Source: Solirubrobacter ginsenosidimutans
Lineage (GTDB): Bacteria; Actinomycetota; Thermoleophilia; Solirubrobacterales; Solirubrobacteraceae
Length of the DNA: 56,694 bases
Assembly: GCF_027587205.1 (NCBI RefSeq)
Contig: NZ_JAPDOD010000056.1
Span: 1-56,694 of the forward strand
Direction of reading: 5' to 3'
The stretch's first letter is position 1; every line of letters begins with the position of its first letter. The notes beneath the pieces were generated by a model. That model had not been told where the DNA came from, did not search any database, and saw only the letters and a program-made list of their open reading frames with translations. Position numbers and translations under genes: made by a program. This document shows, piece after piece, positions 45,373 through 54,450 of the stretch.

Positions 45373-45397
45373 TTGTGTCCCCTCCCGTGTCCCCCAA
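45373..45397 (+). promoter_or_regulatory. Candidate integrase arm site, GTGTCC-N6-GTGTCC (attR side)
   Basis: GTGTCC recurs 12 bp apart (45375 and 45387) between herA and attR. Over 25 bp it matches the int-side site at 33582 at 21 positions. Confidence 0.5.
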
Positions 45398-45434
45398 CCC
45401 TGCCAACAGGCGGCTGAGAGCCAATTCCGATGAC

Positions 45435-45482
45435 AATCATAATCCGCGTGTCGGGGGTTCGAGTCCCTCCTCCGGCATCACC
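45435..45482 (+). repeat. attR core (48 bp), partial tRNA copy
   Basis: Identical to 33434-33481. It lacks the tRNA 5' half, so it is not a functional tRNA. It marks the distal end of the 12-kb element and the entry of the older element. Confidence 0.92.
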
Positions 45483-45584
45483 CGAATCGCCCGGATTTCC
45501 CGCCCTAGAGCGCGAAATCAGCAGAATCCTCTCAAGCGCCCGAACCTCAGCGGACCCCCGTTGACCCCCTCTCGCGTGACATTT

Positions 45585-45602
45585 GTGTCCACCCGTGTGT
45601 CC
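45585..45602 (+). promoter_or_regulatory. Third GTGTCC-N6-GTGTCC pair, before the decayed integrase
   Basis: The motif pair is at 45585 and 45597, again 12 bp apart and again between an att core and an integrase start. This conserved position argues that the pair is an integrase site and not chance. Confidence 0.45.
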
Positions 45603-45631
45603 ACCCGAAGTCGGTTTGGTTCGGCGGCAGG

Positions 45632-46790
45632 ATGTCGCTGCGCTTCCGCCGCACGAAGACCCCGAGCGTCTACGTCGCGCACGAGCTCGGTTGCCCCGCA
45701 TTCGCGGCGGATGGGCCGCGCTGTCGCTGTACGCCGTCCTATCGCGGGCGCCGCCGGCACCCGGTCACCGGAAAGCCGCTCTGGGGCGGGACGACCAAGA
45801 ACCGCGCCGAGGTCCTGAGCTGGCTGGCCGACGCCGAGGTCGCCGCCGAGTCCGCGGCGATCCAGCCTCCGCTCGGCCCAGCGCTCGAGACGCTCGGCGA
45901 CCAATGGATGGAGGGCGTCGAGGCAACGATCGGCCGGCGCCGCGGTAAGGGCAAGCAGTACGCGCAGACCACGATCGACGGTTACCGCCGCTCGTGGCGG
46001 CACTTCGTGCGGCCCGAGTTCGGGCCGATGGTGGCCGAGGAGATCAGCGAGATCGAATGGCAGATGTGGGTGGACCAACTCAGTCGTGAGGGGCTGTCGC
46101 GCTCGCGGATCGCCAACCACGTCGCCGTCGCATCCTCGATCTACGCCTGGGCCTTGTCCCCCAGCCGTCGCCACGTCACTCGCAATCCGCTGCCGGATGG
46201 TCGAGCTGCCGCCGAATGATGAGAAGCCGCGCCTGCGCGTCGCGTTGGCGGCGGAGGCCGAGCAGCTCCTGGCGGCCCTGTCCCCCGAGGACCGCGTGCC
46301 ATACGCCATCGCCTGCTACGCCGGGTTGCGACGCGCCGAGATCCATCGCCTCGAGTGGCCCGAAGTTCTCGACGAGGGCAAGATCGCCAGCCACATCCTC
46401 GTGCTGCGCTCTAAGAGCGAGGCCGGGACCCAGCGCCGCCCGCCGGTCGCCGAGCCGCTGCAGCAGATCCTCGCGAGACTTGGCTGCGCCGCGGGCGGCC
46501 GACCACGGGAGCGGTGTGCGAGCGCTCCGTCATGTCCGGAAAACTCGCATCGGCCGCGACGGCAGCGTGGGAGAAGGCCGGACTGCAGCGCATCACGTTG
46601 CACGAGTGCCGACACACCTACGCTTCGATGCTGATGGCTGCCCACTACACGATCAAGGAGATCATGGAGTACATGGGCCACGCTCGATCTGCAGATGGTC
46701 AACCGCTACGTCAAGCTGCTCCCGCAACCACGTGACGACGACGCCGCGGGCCGGCTCAACGTCTACCTGCGGGCCTCGCGCACGCATTGA
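45632..46790 (+). pseudogene. Decayed tyrosine integrase of a second element at the same site
   Basis: It is a close paralogue of the integrase at 33643, readable end to end but broken by three single-base shifts: an extra base near 46193 (before MVELPPNDEKPRL), a missing base near 46478 (before ETWLRRG), and an extra base near 46684 (after YMGHA). The intact ending would read NRYVKLLPQP and stop at 46790. Core residues, including GLRRAEI and HECRHTYAS, are still visible, so the decay is recent. Confidence 0.9.
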
Positions 46791-46916
46791 CCATCGGCCG
46801 ACGCATCCGGCCCATAACACGGATTTGACGTAAAGGACGACGCTGCCGGGGGCTGGCAGTGTCCCGTCGGCGAGACATCGGCAACCACTGTCGTCGCTCT
46901 ACCCCAGCTCGTGCTC

Positions 46917-47990
46917 TCAGTGGCGCAGCGTGAGGTGGATGACGGTCTCGGCGGCGCCGGATGGCATCACCGCGACGGTCACGGCGAGCGACTTCAGCTT
47001 GCGGATCTTGCCCGCGAGTCGGCGAACGAGCTTCAGCCGGACGTTCGCCGTCTCACCGGCGGCGGCCGAGAAGTGTCCGCGAGTCAGGGTGAGCGTGCCC
47101 TTTGCCATGTGCAGGCGCTTGGCGGTCGCCGCGGCGACCGTGACCTTGACGGTGCCGTGGCAGGCCTTGGCGCAGTGCATCGAGAGGGGCAAACCCTTCT
47201 TGGCGGCGGTGGCGAGGTGCGCGCGGGTGAAGGCGATCCGCGAGACGACCGGTGTCGTCGGGGTTGGCGTCGGGGTCGGGGTCGGGGTCGGCGTCGGCGT
47301 TGGCGTCGCGGGGTCGATGAACAGCTCCTCGTCGGGCGTGAGCCAGGGGTCGCTGTAGCCGTCGATCACGTGCAGCGCGATCAGCAGGCAGTCTCGCTGC
47401 GGGGAGGTCGGGATCTCATCGAGCGACTGAGGACAGTGCCCGCCGCCCGGGCCGACGAGCCTGCGGTTAGACGTCAGGGGAAAGCGTACGTCGAACTCGC
47501 GCCCGGCCGGCATCGTCCACGCGTGCCCTGCGTCGTCGGATGGGATCGCCGGCCCGTAGGCGCCCGCGATCGTACGCGCTGGACACGGCGGGTAGTTCGC
47601 TTGCGGCCCGTCCCCGTCGGCGTACAGGCAGGTGATCGGATGGGTGGCATCGATCGCCATCGACACACCCGGGGGCAGCACGATGTCCAGCTCGGCGAGT
47701 TGGTCCCCGCTGCTGCAGGCGGTGTCGGTCGTCGCGCCGAAGACCGCGCGGGCGTAGAACACCTCGCCGGCCTTGGGGAGCTTTGACGGGTCGGCGAGAT
47801 AGCCGGCCTTGGCGATCGCACCGATCTCCTGGAGGTTGATCACGCACTTCACCTGCGTGCTCGTCGCGGGCACGCCATCGTTCCACTGCTCGGCGGCGCG
47901 GGCGGTCGAAGCGGCGGCGGAGAGAACGCAGGCGGATGAAAGGACCGCGACGAGCGCGCCCAGCGACGCGATCCTGCTCCCTGCCCTCAT
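46917..47990 (-). CDS. Secreted protein with a Pro-Thr linker
   Basis: The 357-residue protein has a signal peptide (about 1-32, ending near ARAAEQW), a Cys-containing N-terminal domain (about 35-225) of unknown family, a Pro-Thr repeat linker (about 228-246) and a C-terminal beta domain (about 250-357) with LPLSMHCAKACHGTVKVTV. The organisation matches the surface protein at 10719 but the domains differ. It starts at ATG 47990, overlapping the stop of a small upstream gene as ATGA. Confidence 0.78.
   Translation of the reverse strand: MRAGSRIASLGALVAVLSSACVLSAAASTARAAEQWNDGVPATSTQVKCVINLQEIGAIAKAGYLADPSKLPKAGEVFYARAVFGATTDTACSSGDQLAELDIVLPPGVSMAIDATHPITCLYADGDGPQANYPPCPARTIAGAYGPAIPSDDAGHAWTMPAGREFDVRFPLTSNRRLVGPGGGHCPQSLDEIPTSPQRDCLLIALHVIDGYSDPWLTPDEELFIDPATPTPTPTPTPTPTPTPTTPVVSRIAFTRAHLATAAKKGLPLSMHCAKACHGTVKVTVAAATAKRLHMAKGTLTLTRGHFSAAAGETANVRLKLVRRLAGKIRKLKSLAVTVAVMPSGAAETVIHLTLRH
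47262..47311 (-). repeat. Pro-Thr coding microsatellite
   Basis: GGGGTC/GGCGTC-like hexamers on the plus strand encode alternating Pro-Thr on the minus strand. The composition is the same as at 11804-11868. Confidence 0.8.
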
Positions 47991-48145
47991 GACGCGGACT
48001 CCCCGACCGCCGCCGCGACGGCGTGCTGCAGCGCCGCGAACAGCTCCGTCCAGCCGCTGAACGGCTGCTGCGGCCCGTCCGCGACGACGAGCCGGCCGGC
48101 CACGGGCCGCTGCGCCGCATCGAGCTCGACCCGGGCGATGATCAT
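47987..48145 (-). CDS. Small conserved-looking protein (about 52 residues)
   Basis: The frame reads MIIARVELDAAQRPVAGRLV, then a PFSGWTELFAALQHA helix. It is soluble and acidic, without a signal peptide. Its stop overlaps the ATG of the secreted protein, which supports a real, coupled gene. GTG 48163 would add six residues and lies just after GGAGG; the true start is unclear. The family is unknown to me. Confidence 0.5.
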   Translation of the reverse strand: MIIARVELDAAQRPVAGRLVVADGPQQPFSGWTELFAALQHAVAAAVGESAS

Positions 48146-48257
48146 TGGCTGGTTGCGGGGCACCCCTCCACCCTGCTCTGTCGCGGGCGTGCCCGCATCT
48201 CGGTAGGGACCACAGAAGTTCTGAACGACGTAGCCGGTCGTGGTTAGCTGTCTGATC

Positions 48258-51059
48258 ATGGGGGAGCGTGGCTTCAGCGACCTGCTCGAGCGAGTCGCCG
48301 AGGCCGATGCGCTCCGCGCCGCCGTTGCCGCCGCCCGGCAGGGGCAGGCGTGTGGACTGCTGCTGGAGGCGCCCGCGGGCATCGGGAAGACGGCGCTCCT
48401 ACGCGCCGGCGCTGCTGCCGCCCGCCAGTCCGGCATGACGGTCCTCACCGCGCGCGGCGGCGAGTTCGAGCGGGCCTTCGCGTGGGGGGTGGCGCGCGAA
48501 CTCTTCACGCACGCCTTCCGAGACGCTGCGCCGTCGTTCGACGGCGCAGCGGCGCTCGCCGCGCCGCTGTTCAGCGCGGACGCCGTGCCCGCCGATGACA
48601 CGCAGGCGTCGTTCGCGCGTATCCACGGGCTCTATTGGCTCGCCGTCGCCCTCGCCGAACGCGCGCCGCTGGCCCTCGTGGTCGATGACCTGCACTGGAG
48701 CGACGAACCGTCGCTGCGCTTCCTCGCCTACCTCGCGGTGCGGCTGGAGGGACTCCCGCTGCTGCTGCTCGCGGCGACGCGTCCCGCGGCCGGCGAGCCG
48801 CACGGGCACCGGCAGGTGTTCGATGCCCTCGCAACTGCCGCGCCCATCACGCTGCTGCACCCGGCGGCGCTGAGCGCGGCCGGCAGCGCCGCGCTCGTCC
48901 GCGACGCGTTCGACGAGCGCGCCCCCGACGCGCTGTGCAGCGCCTGCCACGAGATGACCGGCGGCAACCCGTTTCTCCTGCGCGAGCTGGCGGGTGACCT
49001 GCGGGCCGATGCGGTCGAGCCCACCGTGGCGGCGGCCGCAGCCGTCCGGCAGATGACGCCGCAGATCGTCTCGCGCAGTGTCCTGTTGCGTCTGGCGCCG
49101 CTTCGCCCGGAAGCCTCCGCGCTCGCCCAGGCCGTGGCGATCCTCGGTGCACGCGCCGACTTGCGGCGCGCGTCCGCGCTGGCCGGCATCGACATGTCCA
49201 CTGCGTCCGCGTTGGCCACCGCCCTGTTGCGCGCCGACATCCTCGAGGACGACCTCGGACTCAACTTCCGGCACCCGATCGTCCGCGCCGTCGTGCTCGA
49301 CGAGCTCGGCCGCCCGGAGCGTGCTCGGCTCAACGCCGCCGCCGCACGGTTGCTGTACGGCGACGGCGTCCCGGCGGAGGAGTTCGCCTCCCACTTGCTC
49401 GCCGCCTCGGCGAATGGCGATCCGTGGACGGTCGCGCGTCTCGGCGAGGCCGCTGCCTCAGCACGCGCCCGCGGGGCGCCGGAGATCGCGGCCGCCTGCC
49501 TACGCCGCGCACTCGACGAACCGCCCGCCCCGGCCGACCGCGGCCCCCTACTGCTCGAACTGGGCACGCTGCAGGCCGTGCTCGACCCCGGGGCCGGCCA
49601 CGCGGAGCTCCGAGAGGCGCTGGCGCTCGCGCCGGGTCCTGACGAGCGTCAGGTCGCGACGCTCGCCCTCGCGCACGCGTTAACGTTGTCGGGCGCCTTC
49701 GCGGACGCAGCCGCGGTGCTCGACGAGGACGTCGCAGACGCCCAGCCCGACGTTGTGGTGGCGCGCCTGGCCGCGGTGCGCTGGGGCGTCGAGACGCAGG
49801 AGTTGCGCCAGTTGCTAGTCGAAGGGCTCCGGACACGCGTCGCGGAGCAGGGGGAGGCAGTCGACCCGCGGCTGTCGGCAGCGTTCGCGGTCGAGACGGC
49901 GGCGGCCGGGCGTGATCGCGCCGCCGCCCTGACGCACGCCCGACGAGCGTTGGCACACCCCGAGCTGTTGACGCAGAGCGCGAACGTGAGCCTGATGCCG
50001 GAGGTCGTCAGCGTCCTGGTGTTCGCCGACCACTACGACGAAGGCGACACCGCGATCACGGCGCTCCAGACCATCGGCCGAGCGAACGGCTGGCCCCTTA
50101 CCGCAGCGATGGCCGCGACAGTCGCCGCCATGTCCGCCTATCAGCGCGGCGCGATCAGCGACGCCGCCGCCTCCGCCCGCGAGGCACTCGAGGCCCAGGA
50201 CACGATCTGGCTCACGACGATCGCCCTGGCCTTTCTGCTCGCGGCGCTCGTCGAGCGCGGCGAGGCGTCCACGGCGCAACGCGAGCTCGCGGCCCGCGGC
50301 CTCGATCACGAACTGCCTCCAATCTGGCCGGCCAACGTCCTGCTGCACCATCGCGCCCGCGTCCACGCCGCACTCGGTGACCTCGACGCCGCCGCCGCCG
50401 ACCTGCGCCACAACGGCGAGCTGACAGCGGCATGGCGCGTCGAGGACGCAGGGATGATGCCGTGGCGCTCACAGCTCGCGCTGGTGCTCGCAACGCGTGG
50501 CGAACACGCCGCAGCGCAGGCACTCGCGGCGTCAGAGCTCGAGGCCGCCCGGCGCTGGGGCGCGCCGCGGGCGATCGGCGTCGCCCTGCACGCCGCCGGA
50601 GTCGCCGCCGCCCGCGACGGCGACCTGGCCTTGCTCACGGAGGCCGTCGCGGTGCTCGACGCCTCCGACGCACGCCTCGAGCACGCGCGCGCCCTGACCG
50701 AACTCGGTGCGCTGCTGCGCCGACGCGGCGAGCGCTCCGCGGCCCGCGAACGGCTCGGCCAGGCCCTCGACCTCGCGCACCACTGTGGCGGCCTCGCGAT
50801 CGCCGAGCGGGCCCGCCAAGAACTCCGCATCGCAGGCGCGCGACCCCGCCGGGATGCGCTTCGCGGCCGTGACGCGCTCACACCCAGCGAGCTTCGCGTG
50901 GCCCGGATGGCGGCCGACGGAATGACGAACCGGTCGATCGCGCAAGCGCTATTCGTGACGCTCAGGACGGTCGAGCTGCACCTGACCAGCAGCTACGCCA
51001 AACTCAGAATCGGCTCCCGGACCGAGCTCGCCGACGCGCTGATCGCCGCCGCGTCGTGA
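48258..51059 (+). CDS. LuxR-family regulator with AAA-type ATPase (LAL-like)
   Basis: The 933-residue protein has Walker A LEAPAGIGKTALL near 35-47, Walker B LALVVDDLHWSDE near 136-148, SVLLRLAPLRPEASALAQAVAILG in the NOD part, a helical repeat region (about 370-850) and a C-terminal LuxR helix-turn-helix (LTPSELRVARMAADGMTNRS). It shares its architecture with the regulator at 22826 but not close sequence. GTG 48240 is an alternative start. It diverges from the small protein and secreted protein operon, its likely target by position. Confidence 0.88.
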   Translation: MGERGFSDLLERVAEADALRAAVAAARQGQACGLLLEAPAGIGKTALLRAGAAAARQSGMTVLTARGGEFERAFAWGVARELFTHAFRDAAPSFDGAAALAAPLFSADAVPADDTQASFARIHGLYWLAVALAERAPLALVVDDLHWSDEPSLRFLAYLAVRLEGLPLLLLAATRPAAGEPHGHRQVFDALATAAPITLLHPAALSAAGSAALVRDAFDERAPDALCSACHEMTGGNPFLLRELAGDLRADAVEPTVAAAAAVRQMTPQIVSRSVLLRLAPLRPEASALAQAVAILGARADLRRASALAGIDMSTASALATALLRADILEDDLGLNFRHPIVRAVVLDELGRPERARLNAAAARLLYGDGVPAEEFASHLLAASANGDPWTVARLGEAAASARARGAPEIAAACLRRALDEPPAPADRGPLLLELGTLQAVLDPGAGHAELREALALAPGPDERQVATLALAHALTLSGAFADAAAVLDEDVADAQPDVVVARLAAVRWGVETQELRQLLVEGLRTRVAEQGEAVDPRLSAAFAVETAAAGRDRAAALTHARRALAHPELLTQSANVSLMPEVVSVLVFADHYDEGDTAITALQTIGRANGWPLTAAMAATVAAMSAYQRGAISDAAASAREALEAQDTIWLTTIALAFLLAALVERGEASTAQRELAARGLDHELPPIWPANVLLHHRARVHAALGDLDAAAADLRHNGELTAAWRVEDAGMMPWRSQLALVLATRGEHAAAQALAASELEAARRWGAPRAIGVALHAAGVAAARDGDLALLTEAVAVLDASDARLEHARALTELGALLRRRGERSAARERLGQALDLAHHCGGLAIAERARQELRIAGARPRRDALRGRDALTPSELRVARMAADGMTNRSIAQALFVTLRTVELHLTSSYAKLRIGSRTELADALIAAAS

Positions 51060-51347
51060 AAGCATGGAGGAGAACACACGCGGGAAGTGGCTACTCACGG
51101 CGGAGCGATCGACCGCCAGCGCGCCGCGAATGCTCGGCCCTTGCCGGCCGCTCACGTTGGCGCCCGGCGGCCGGCACGGCACCGCGGGCAACGGTTGTGC
51201 GTGGCATTTGAGGTCAATCCCCGAAGAGCACGGGCCGAGGTTACGCTCGATGCCTGGCCGGCGAGTTGGCCCCTCATCCATCGCCGTGTTAGCCCCGGCG
51301 GCATGGCGGCATGGCGGCTGGGACCGCCGCGATCCTTCCGGCCGGAG

Positions 51348-51560
51348 TCATGACGCGTATGTGGTGATCTTGACCGGGATCGGGACGGACGTGACCTCCT
51401 CAACGATCCGTTCGACCTCGACGTGCACATCCGTGACGTCGGGCACCACGTCCAGAACGTCGGCTTCCAGGACGCCGGCCGGGCACCCGACCAATACGAC
51501 GGCCTCGAACGCCACGACCCTCTTCGCGACCAGTTCCTCGTCGCGCTTCGACCGACGCAC
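51348..51560 (-). CDS. Possible small hypothetical protein inside an IS-remnant zone
   Basis: A 70-residue frame from GTG, with high third-position GC, ends VTSVPIPVKITTYAS. The sequence (VAFEAVVLVGCPAGVLEADV) is soluble and unfamiliar. It may be a real fragment or a chance frame. The 290 bases from 51060 to it contain nothing I can support. Confidence 0.25.
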   Translation of the reverse strand: MRRSKRDEELVAKRVVAFEAVVLVGCPAGVLEADVLDVVPDVTDVHVEVERIVEEVTSVPIPVKITTYAS

Positions 51561-51569
51561 CGGCTCGCC

Positions 51570-51892
51570 GCCGAGCCACGCATCCGCCTCATCGACGGCA
51601 TCCCGGTCCTGATCCGGCCCGAGTCGGGCCTGCGAACCAGCCCAGGCCGGGCTGGCGCGGCGGGATCTATGACTTCATGCGCCGCGTCCTGACGACCGAG
51701 CACGGCAAGGCGCTCTACAAGCAGCGACAACACATCATCGAGTCCGTGTTCGGCAACACCAAACACAACCGCGGCATCACCCACTTCCATCGCCGCGGAA
51801 GAGCCGCCGTCAGAACCGAATGGCGGCTCTACATGGCCACCCACAACCTGCTCAAGCTCCACAACTACCACCTCGTCCGACAGGCGGCCTAG
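51570..51892 (+). pseudogene. IS1182-type transposase, C-terminal remnant
   Basis: The 3' part is clear: YDFMRRVLTTEHGKALYKQR, then IESVFGNTKHNRGITHFHRR and EWRLYMATHNLLKLHNYHL, the C-terminus of IS1182-family DDE transposases with the late catalytic Glu. Just upstream, IDGIPVLIRPESGLRTSP lies in a different frame, so a shift occurred near 51640. The first three quarters of the gene are gone. Confidence 0.75.
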
Positions 51893-51900
51893 GGGCCGCC

Positions 51901-51923
51901 CGCCGGCGGCTGCGCCGCCGGCG
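51901..51923. terminator. Strong GC hairpin after the IS remnant
   Basis: CGCCGGCGGC (51901-51910) pairs with GCCGCCGGCG (51914-51923) around a 3-base loop. It lies nine bases after the transposase stop and has no T-tract. Bases 51924-52136 show no gene. Confidence 0.45.
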
Positions 51924-52136
51924 CTTCGACGCCGACGCGAACGAGCCGCGCGAGTCAAGTCCCGAGACGTGGTGTAGGAGCGTGGCGTGTCGATCGTCGG
52001 TGACGACGTCGGCCGCGGCCCGTCGGGTGGGCGCGCGCGATTGGTGTGAGTCGGATGCGCGGACAGCAGCGGTTCGTGGTGTAGCTCAGGATCGTCGGGC
52101 AGAACGTCAGTTACGAGCGACACGGCAAGGGGTTAT

Positions 52137-53195
52137 TCACGGCGCGCTGCGTTCAGCACGTCGAGTGTCCTCGACCGGCAGACTTGGGCCTAACGAAGTG
52201 CTCGTCGGCCGTGGGTTGCTGATCGCCGGTGCAGACGCGCCCGGATGCCGCGGCGCCGTTCGCGCACGAGCGAAGCGCCGGAAGACGAAAAAGCCTGCGC
52301 GTGGGGTGCCGTACATGTCGGTCAGTCCGGCGTCGAAGCGGGCGTCGGACGGTTCGCCAAACCACTTGTAGACGTAGACCCGCGTCAGCGTCGACCGCCG
52401 GCCGCGGCGCGGGGCGTCATAACGGTCGGCGAGCGTGAACAGCCAGCGCGTGCTCTGCGCCGCACGCGACTCGGAGTATCCGAACTGCGCGCTGTCGCCG
52501 AATCGGACGATGCCGCCGGTCTCGGTCAGCCAGAGTTCTCCCGGCGCCGTGGCGAGCATCTGACGCGTGTCGGCGGAGGTATGGAGGTTGACGTCCTGGT
52601 AGTTATGGAGTCCCCAGAGACGCGGACGTCCCGGCGCGCGGCGCATGAACGCCCGCAGATAGGGGAACAGATTCGCGGTGTCGAGCAGGTCGGCGGCCAT
52701 CACGCGGAAGCGCCGCGTGCGGCTCTGGTGCAGCAGCACGCGGTAGTAGCGGACCGCGAGATTCGGGCTCGTGAAGGTGGGCTGTGAGATGTGGTTGACC
52801 TCGTTCCAGGCCGAGTAGGTGCGCACCCACGGGAAGCGGTCATCGAACGTTCGGATCGCTTCGCGGTAGGCGCGCGCACTCGGCGCGCGGCACGCCGGGT
52901 CCGGCGCGTAAACGCGGCCGTCGAAGCACCCGCGATGTGCGGTGAACGTCACCAGCACGTCCTGCCCGCGCGCCCGCGCGGCGTTCATGAACCCGGTGAC
53001 CTCGGCCTCCTGGCCGTGCCGGTACCAGTCCCACGGCACGAGATAGCGGACTCGCGTCAGGCCAAGACTCTGCCACGCCGGGTTGTCGAACATCGCCGCC
53101 GCCTGCTCGCTCACGCCGACGCGGTAGGAGCCGACGGCGGTGTCCGCGGCGAGCGACGCCGCCACAAGCGCGATGAGCACGCCAAGCAACCGCAT
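52137..53195 (-). CDS. Secreted clan-A glycoside hydrolase (GH39/GH5-like)
   Basis: The 352-residue protein has a signal peptide (about 1-22) and a TIM-barrel pattern: TRVRYLVPWDWYRHG on an early strand, YSAWNEVNHISQP near 127-139 with the acid/base Glu, WGLHNYQDVN near 194-203, and LWLTETGGIV near 222-231 with the likely nucleophile Glu. It should cleave a beta-glycoside outside the cell. The substrate is unknown. The final 40 residues look disordered and may be altered by the neighbouring IS debris. TAGCGT lies ten bases before the ATG. Confidence 0.78.
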   Translation of the reverse strand: MRLLGVLIALVAASLAADTAVGSYRVGVSEQAAAMFDNPAWQSLGLTRVRYLVPWDWYRHGQEAEVTGFMNAARARGQDVLVTFTAHRGCFDGRVYAPDPACRAPSARAYREAIRTFDDRFPWVRTYSAWNEVNHISQPTFTSPNLAVRYYRVLLHQSRTRRFRVMAADLLDTANLFPYLRAFMRRAPGRPRLWGLHNYQDVNLHTSADTRQMLATAPGELWLTETGGIVRFGDSAQFGYSESRAAQSTRWLFTLADRYDAPRRGRRSTLTRVYVYKWFGEPSDARFDAGLTDMYGTPRAGFFVFRRFARARTAPRHPGASAPAISNPRPTSTSLGPSLPVEDTRRAERSAP

Positions 53196-53205
53196 CTCGA
53201 CACTG

Positions 53206-53211
53206 ACGCTA
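53206..53211 (-). promoter_or_regulatory. -10 element TAGCGT of the glycosidase gene
   Basis: TAGCGT on the minus strand ends ten bases before ATG 53195, with no clear Shine-Dalgarno sequence. Confidence 0.45.
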
Positions 53212-53369
53212 TCCGAAACCCGCTCGCTCCGCGTCGGATCCCTTAACCGTTCGTTGACGCGGGGCCATGCGCGGGCGTAGCGTCGGCGGCACGCCCCCTG
53301 TCATTCGCGCTCCACCCGTCTCACGGCAGTTCCTCACGCACCGAAGGTCTTTGAGGAAAGGCGAGAGAC

Positions 53370-53870
53370 ATGCGTATCAAGCGTTGGTCCGACCCGGCAG
53401 TTGCGGCCGTTGTCGCGCTCGCGGTGCTGGCCGCCGCCGCACCGGCGGCAACAGGCGGGAAGGGGAAGACCCTTCGCCTCGTCGCCGTCCAGAAGCAACA
53501 GCAGTTCATTGATCTGGCCCCCACCGGTCCGTCGCTCGGCGACCAGCTGGTGTTCTCAGACACCGTCTACCGCAACGGTCGCGAGGCCGGCACCGACGGC
53601 GCGGTCTGCAGCATCACCCAGATCGTTCCGCCGTACACGGTGGCGACGTACCAATGCGTGGCCACGATCCGGCTGCGCAACGGGCAGATCACCGTGCAGG
53701 GGCTCAACGAGTTCCAGGGCCAGGGCGACCCCGGGCCGTTCAGGTTCGCGATCACCGGCGGGACAGGCACCTATAGCGGCGCGTCCGGGGAGGTGGTCGT
53801 CCGCTACGACAAGGCCGGGAAGGGCCACTACACACTCCGCTTCGACGCACGAAAGAACCACCGGCGCTAG
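53370..53870 (+). CDS. Secreted allene-oxide-cyclase-like barrel protein
   Basis: The 166-residue protein has a signal peptide (about 1-28) followed by an eight-strand barrel pattern as in allene oxide cyclase-like and dirigent-type proteins: LGDQLVFSDTVYRNG, CSITQIVPPYTVATYQCVAT, ITVQGLNEFQGQGD and FAITGGTGTYSGASGEVVV. Bacterial members are secreted and mostly of unknown function. GGAAAGGCGAGAG upstream of the ATG offers a ribosome binding site. Bases 53871-54076 hold no supportable gene. Confidence 0.82.
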   Translation: MRIKRWSDPAVAAVVALAVLAAAAPAATGGKGKTLRLVAVQKQQQFIDLAPTGPSLGDQLVFSDTVYRNGREAGTDGAVCSITQIVPPYTVATYQCVATIRLRNGQITVQGLNEFQGQGDPGPFRFAITGGTGTYSGASGEVVVRYDKAGKGHYTLRFDARKNHRR

Positions 53871-54076
53871 ACACGCGCGACGGCTGCGGGCCGCGGCGCC
53901 CGGACGCACTCACGCCATCACGGTGCCGACGGACGTCGCGGAGCCAGCCAATGCACATCGTCGACGCCGGCCCCTGATCCGCGCTACTCATTCGTGCGGT
54001 GTGCGCGCGGACGCCTCAAAGGTTCGGCGGACAACCTGTCCCTATTGCGACCGCGCGACCGAGCGACAGTGCAGGC

Positions 54077-54450
54077 ATGAGCGATCAAAATGCCCTCATC
54101 ACCGGCGCCACCTCCGGCATCGGGAAGGCGTTCGCCGAGCGCCTGGCGAGCGACGGCTACGACCTCAACATCGTCGGCGGGCGCGAGAAGCGCCTGGCGA
54201 CTTTCGCCGCCGAACCACTGTCGTCACCGTCGAGACCGTCGCGGCGGACCTCTCGACCGACGAGGGAGTGGCGACCGTCGCGGACCTCGCGGCATCACGG
54301 CCACTCACGTTCTTGGTCAACAACGCGGGTGTGGCCCACTACATGCCGCTGCCCGAGCTCGCCCAGGAACCGCTGTCTGACGGCGCGATCTCTGGCGCGG
54401 ACGGTCGCGGGGCGTCCACGCGTTACTGGCGCTGCCCGCTCCGCGCGTGA
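54077..54450 (+). pseudogene. Short-chain dehydrogenase remnant, frameshifted and truncated
   Basis: It opens as an [22 protein letters not shown] with the NAD(P)-binding Gly motif. Near 54215 the reading shifts by one base; the next frame continues [16 protein letters not shown] and [19 protein letters not shown]. Similarity fades after about 54370. The catalytic Tyr-x-x-x-Lys half is missing, so the gene is dead. Confidence 0.8.

Larger units (their letters stand above)
33434..45482. mobile_element. 12.0-kb integrative mobilizable element at the tRNA, carrying AbiE and SIR2-HerA
   Basis: A 48-bp direct repeat of the tRNA 3' part bounds the element, with copies 12,001 bp apart. It contains an intact tyrosine integrase next to the tRNA, an excisionase-like gene, a MobF relaxase, an AbiEi/AbiEii module, a cupin, a pentapeptide-repeat protein and SIR2-HerA. 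No coupling ATPase or type IV secretion genes are present, so transfer would need another element. The SIR2-HerA end has visibly lower GC and more A/T-ending codons than the flanks, a sign of separate origin. Confidence 0.88.

Noticed and set aside
45420..45482. A second tRNA gene
   Set aside because: Only the anticodon arm, T arm and 3' acceptor strand are present; the 5' half is missing, so it is the att repeat.
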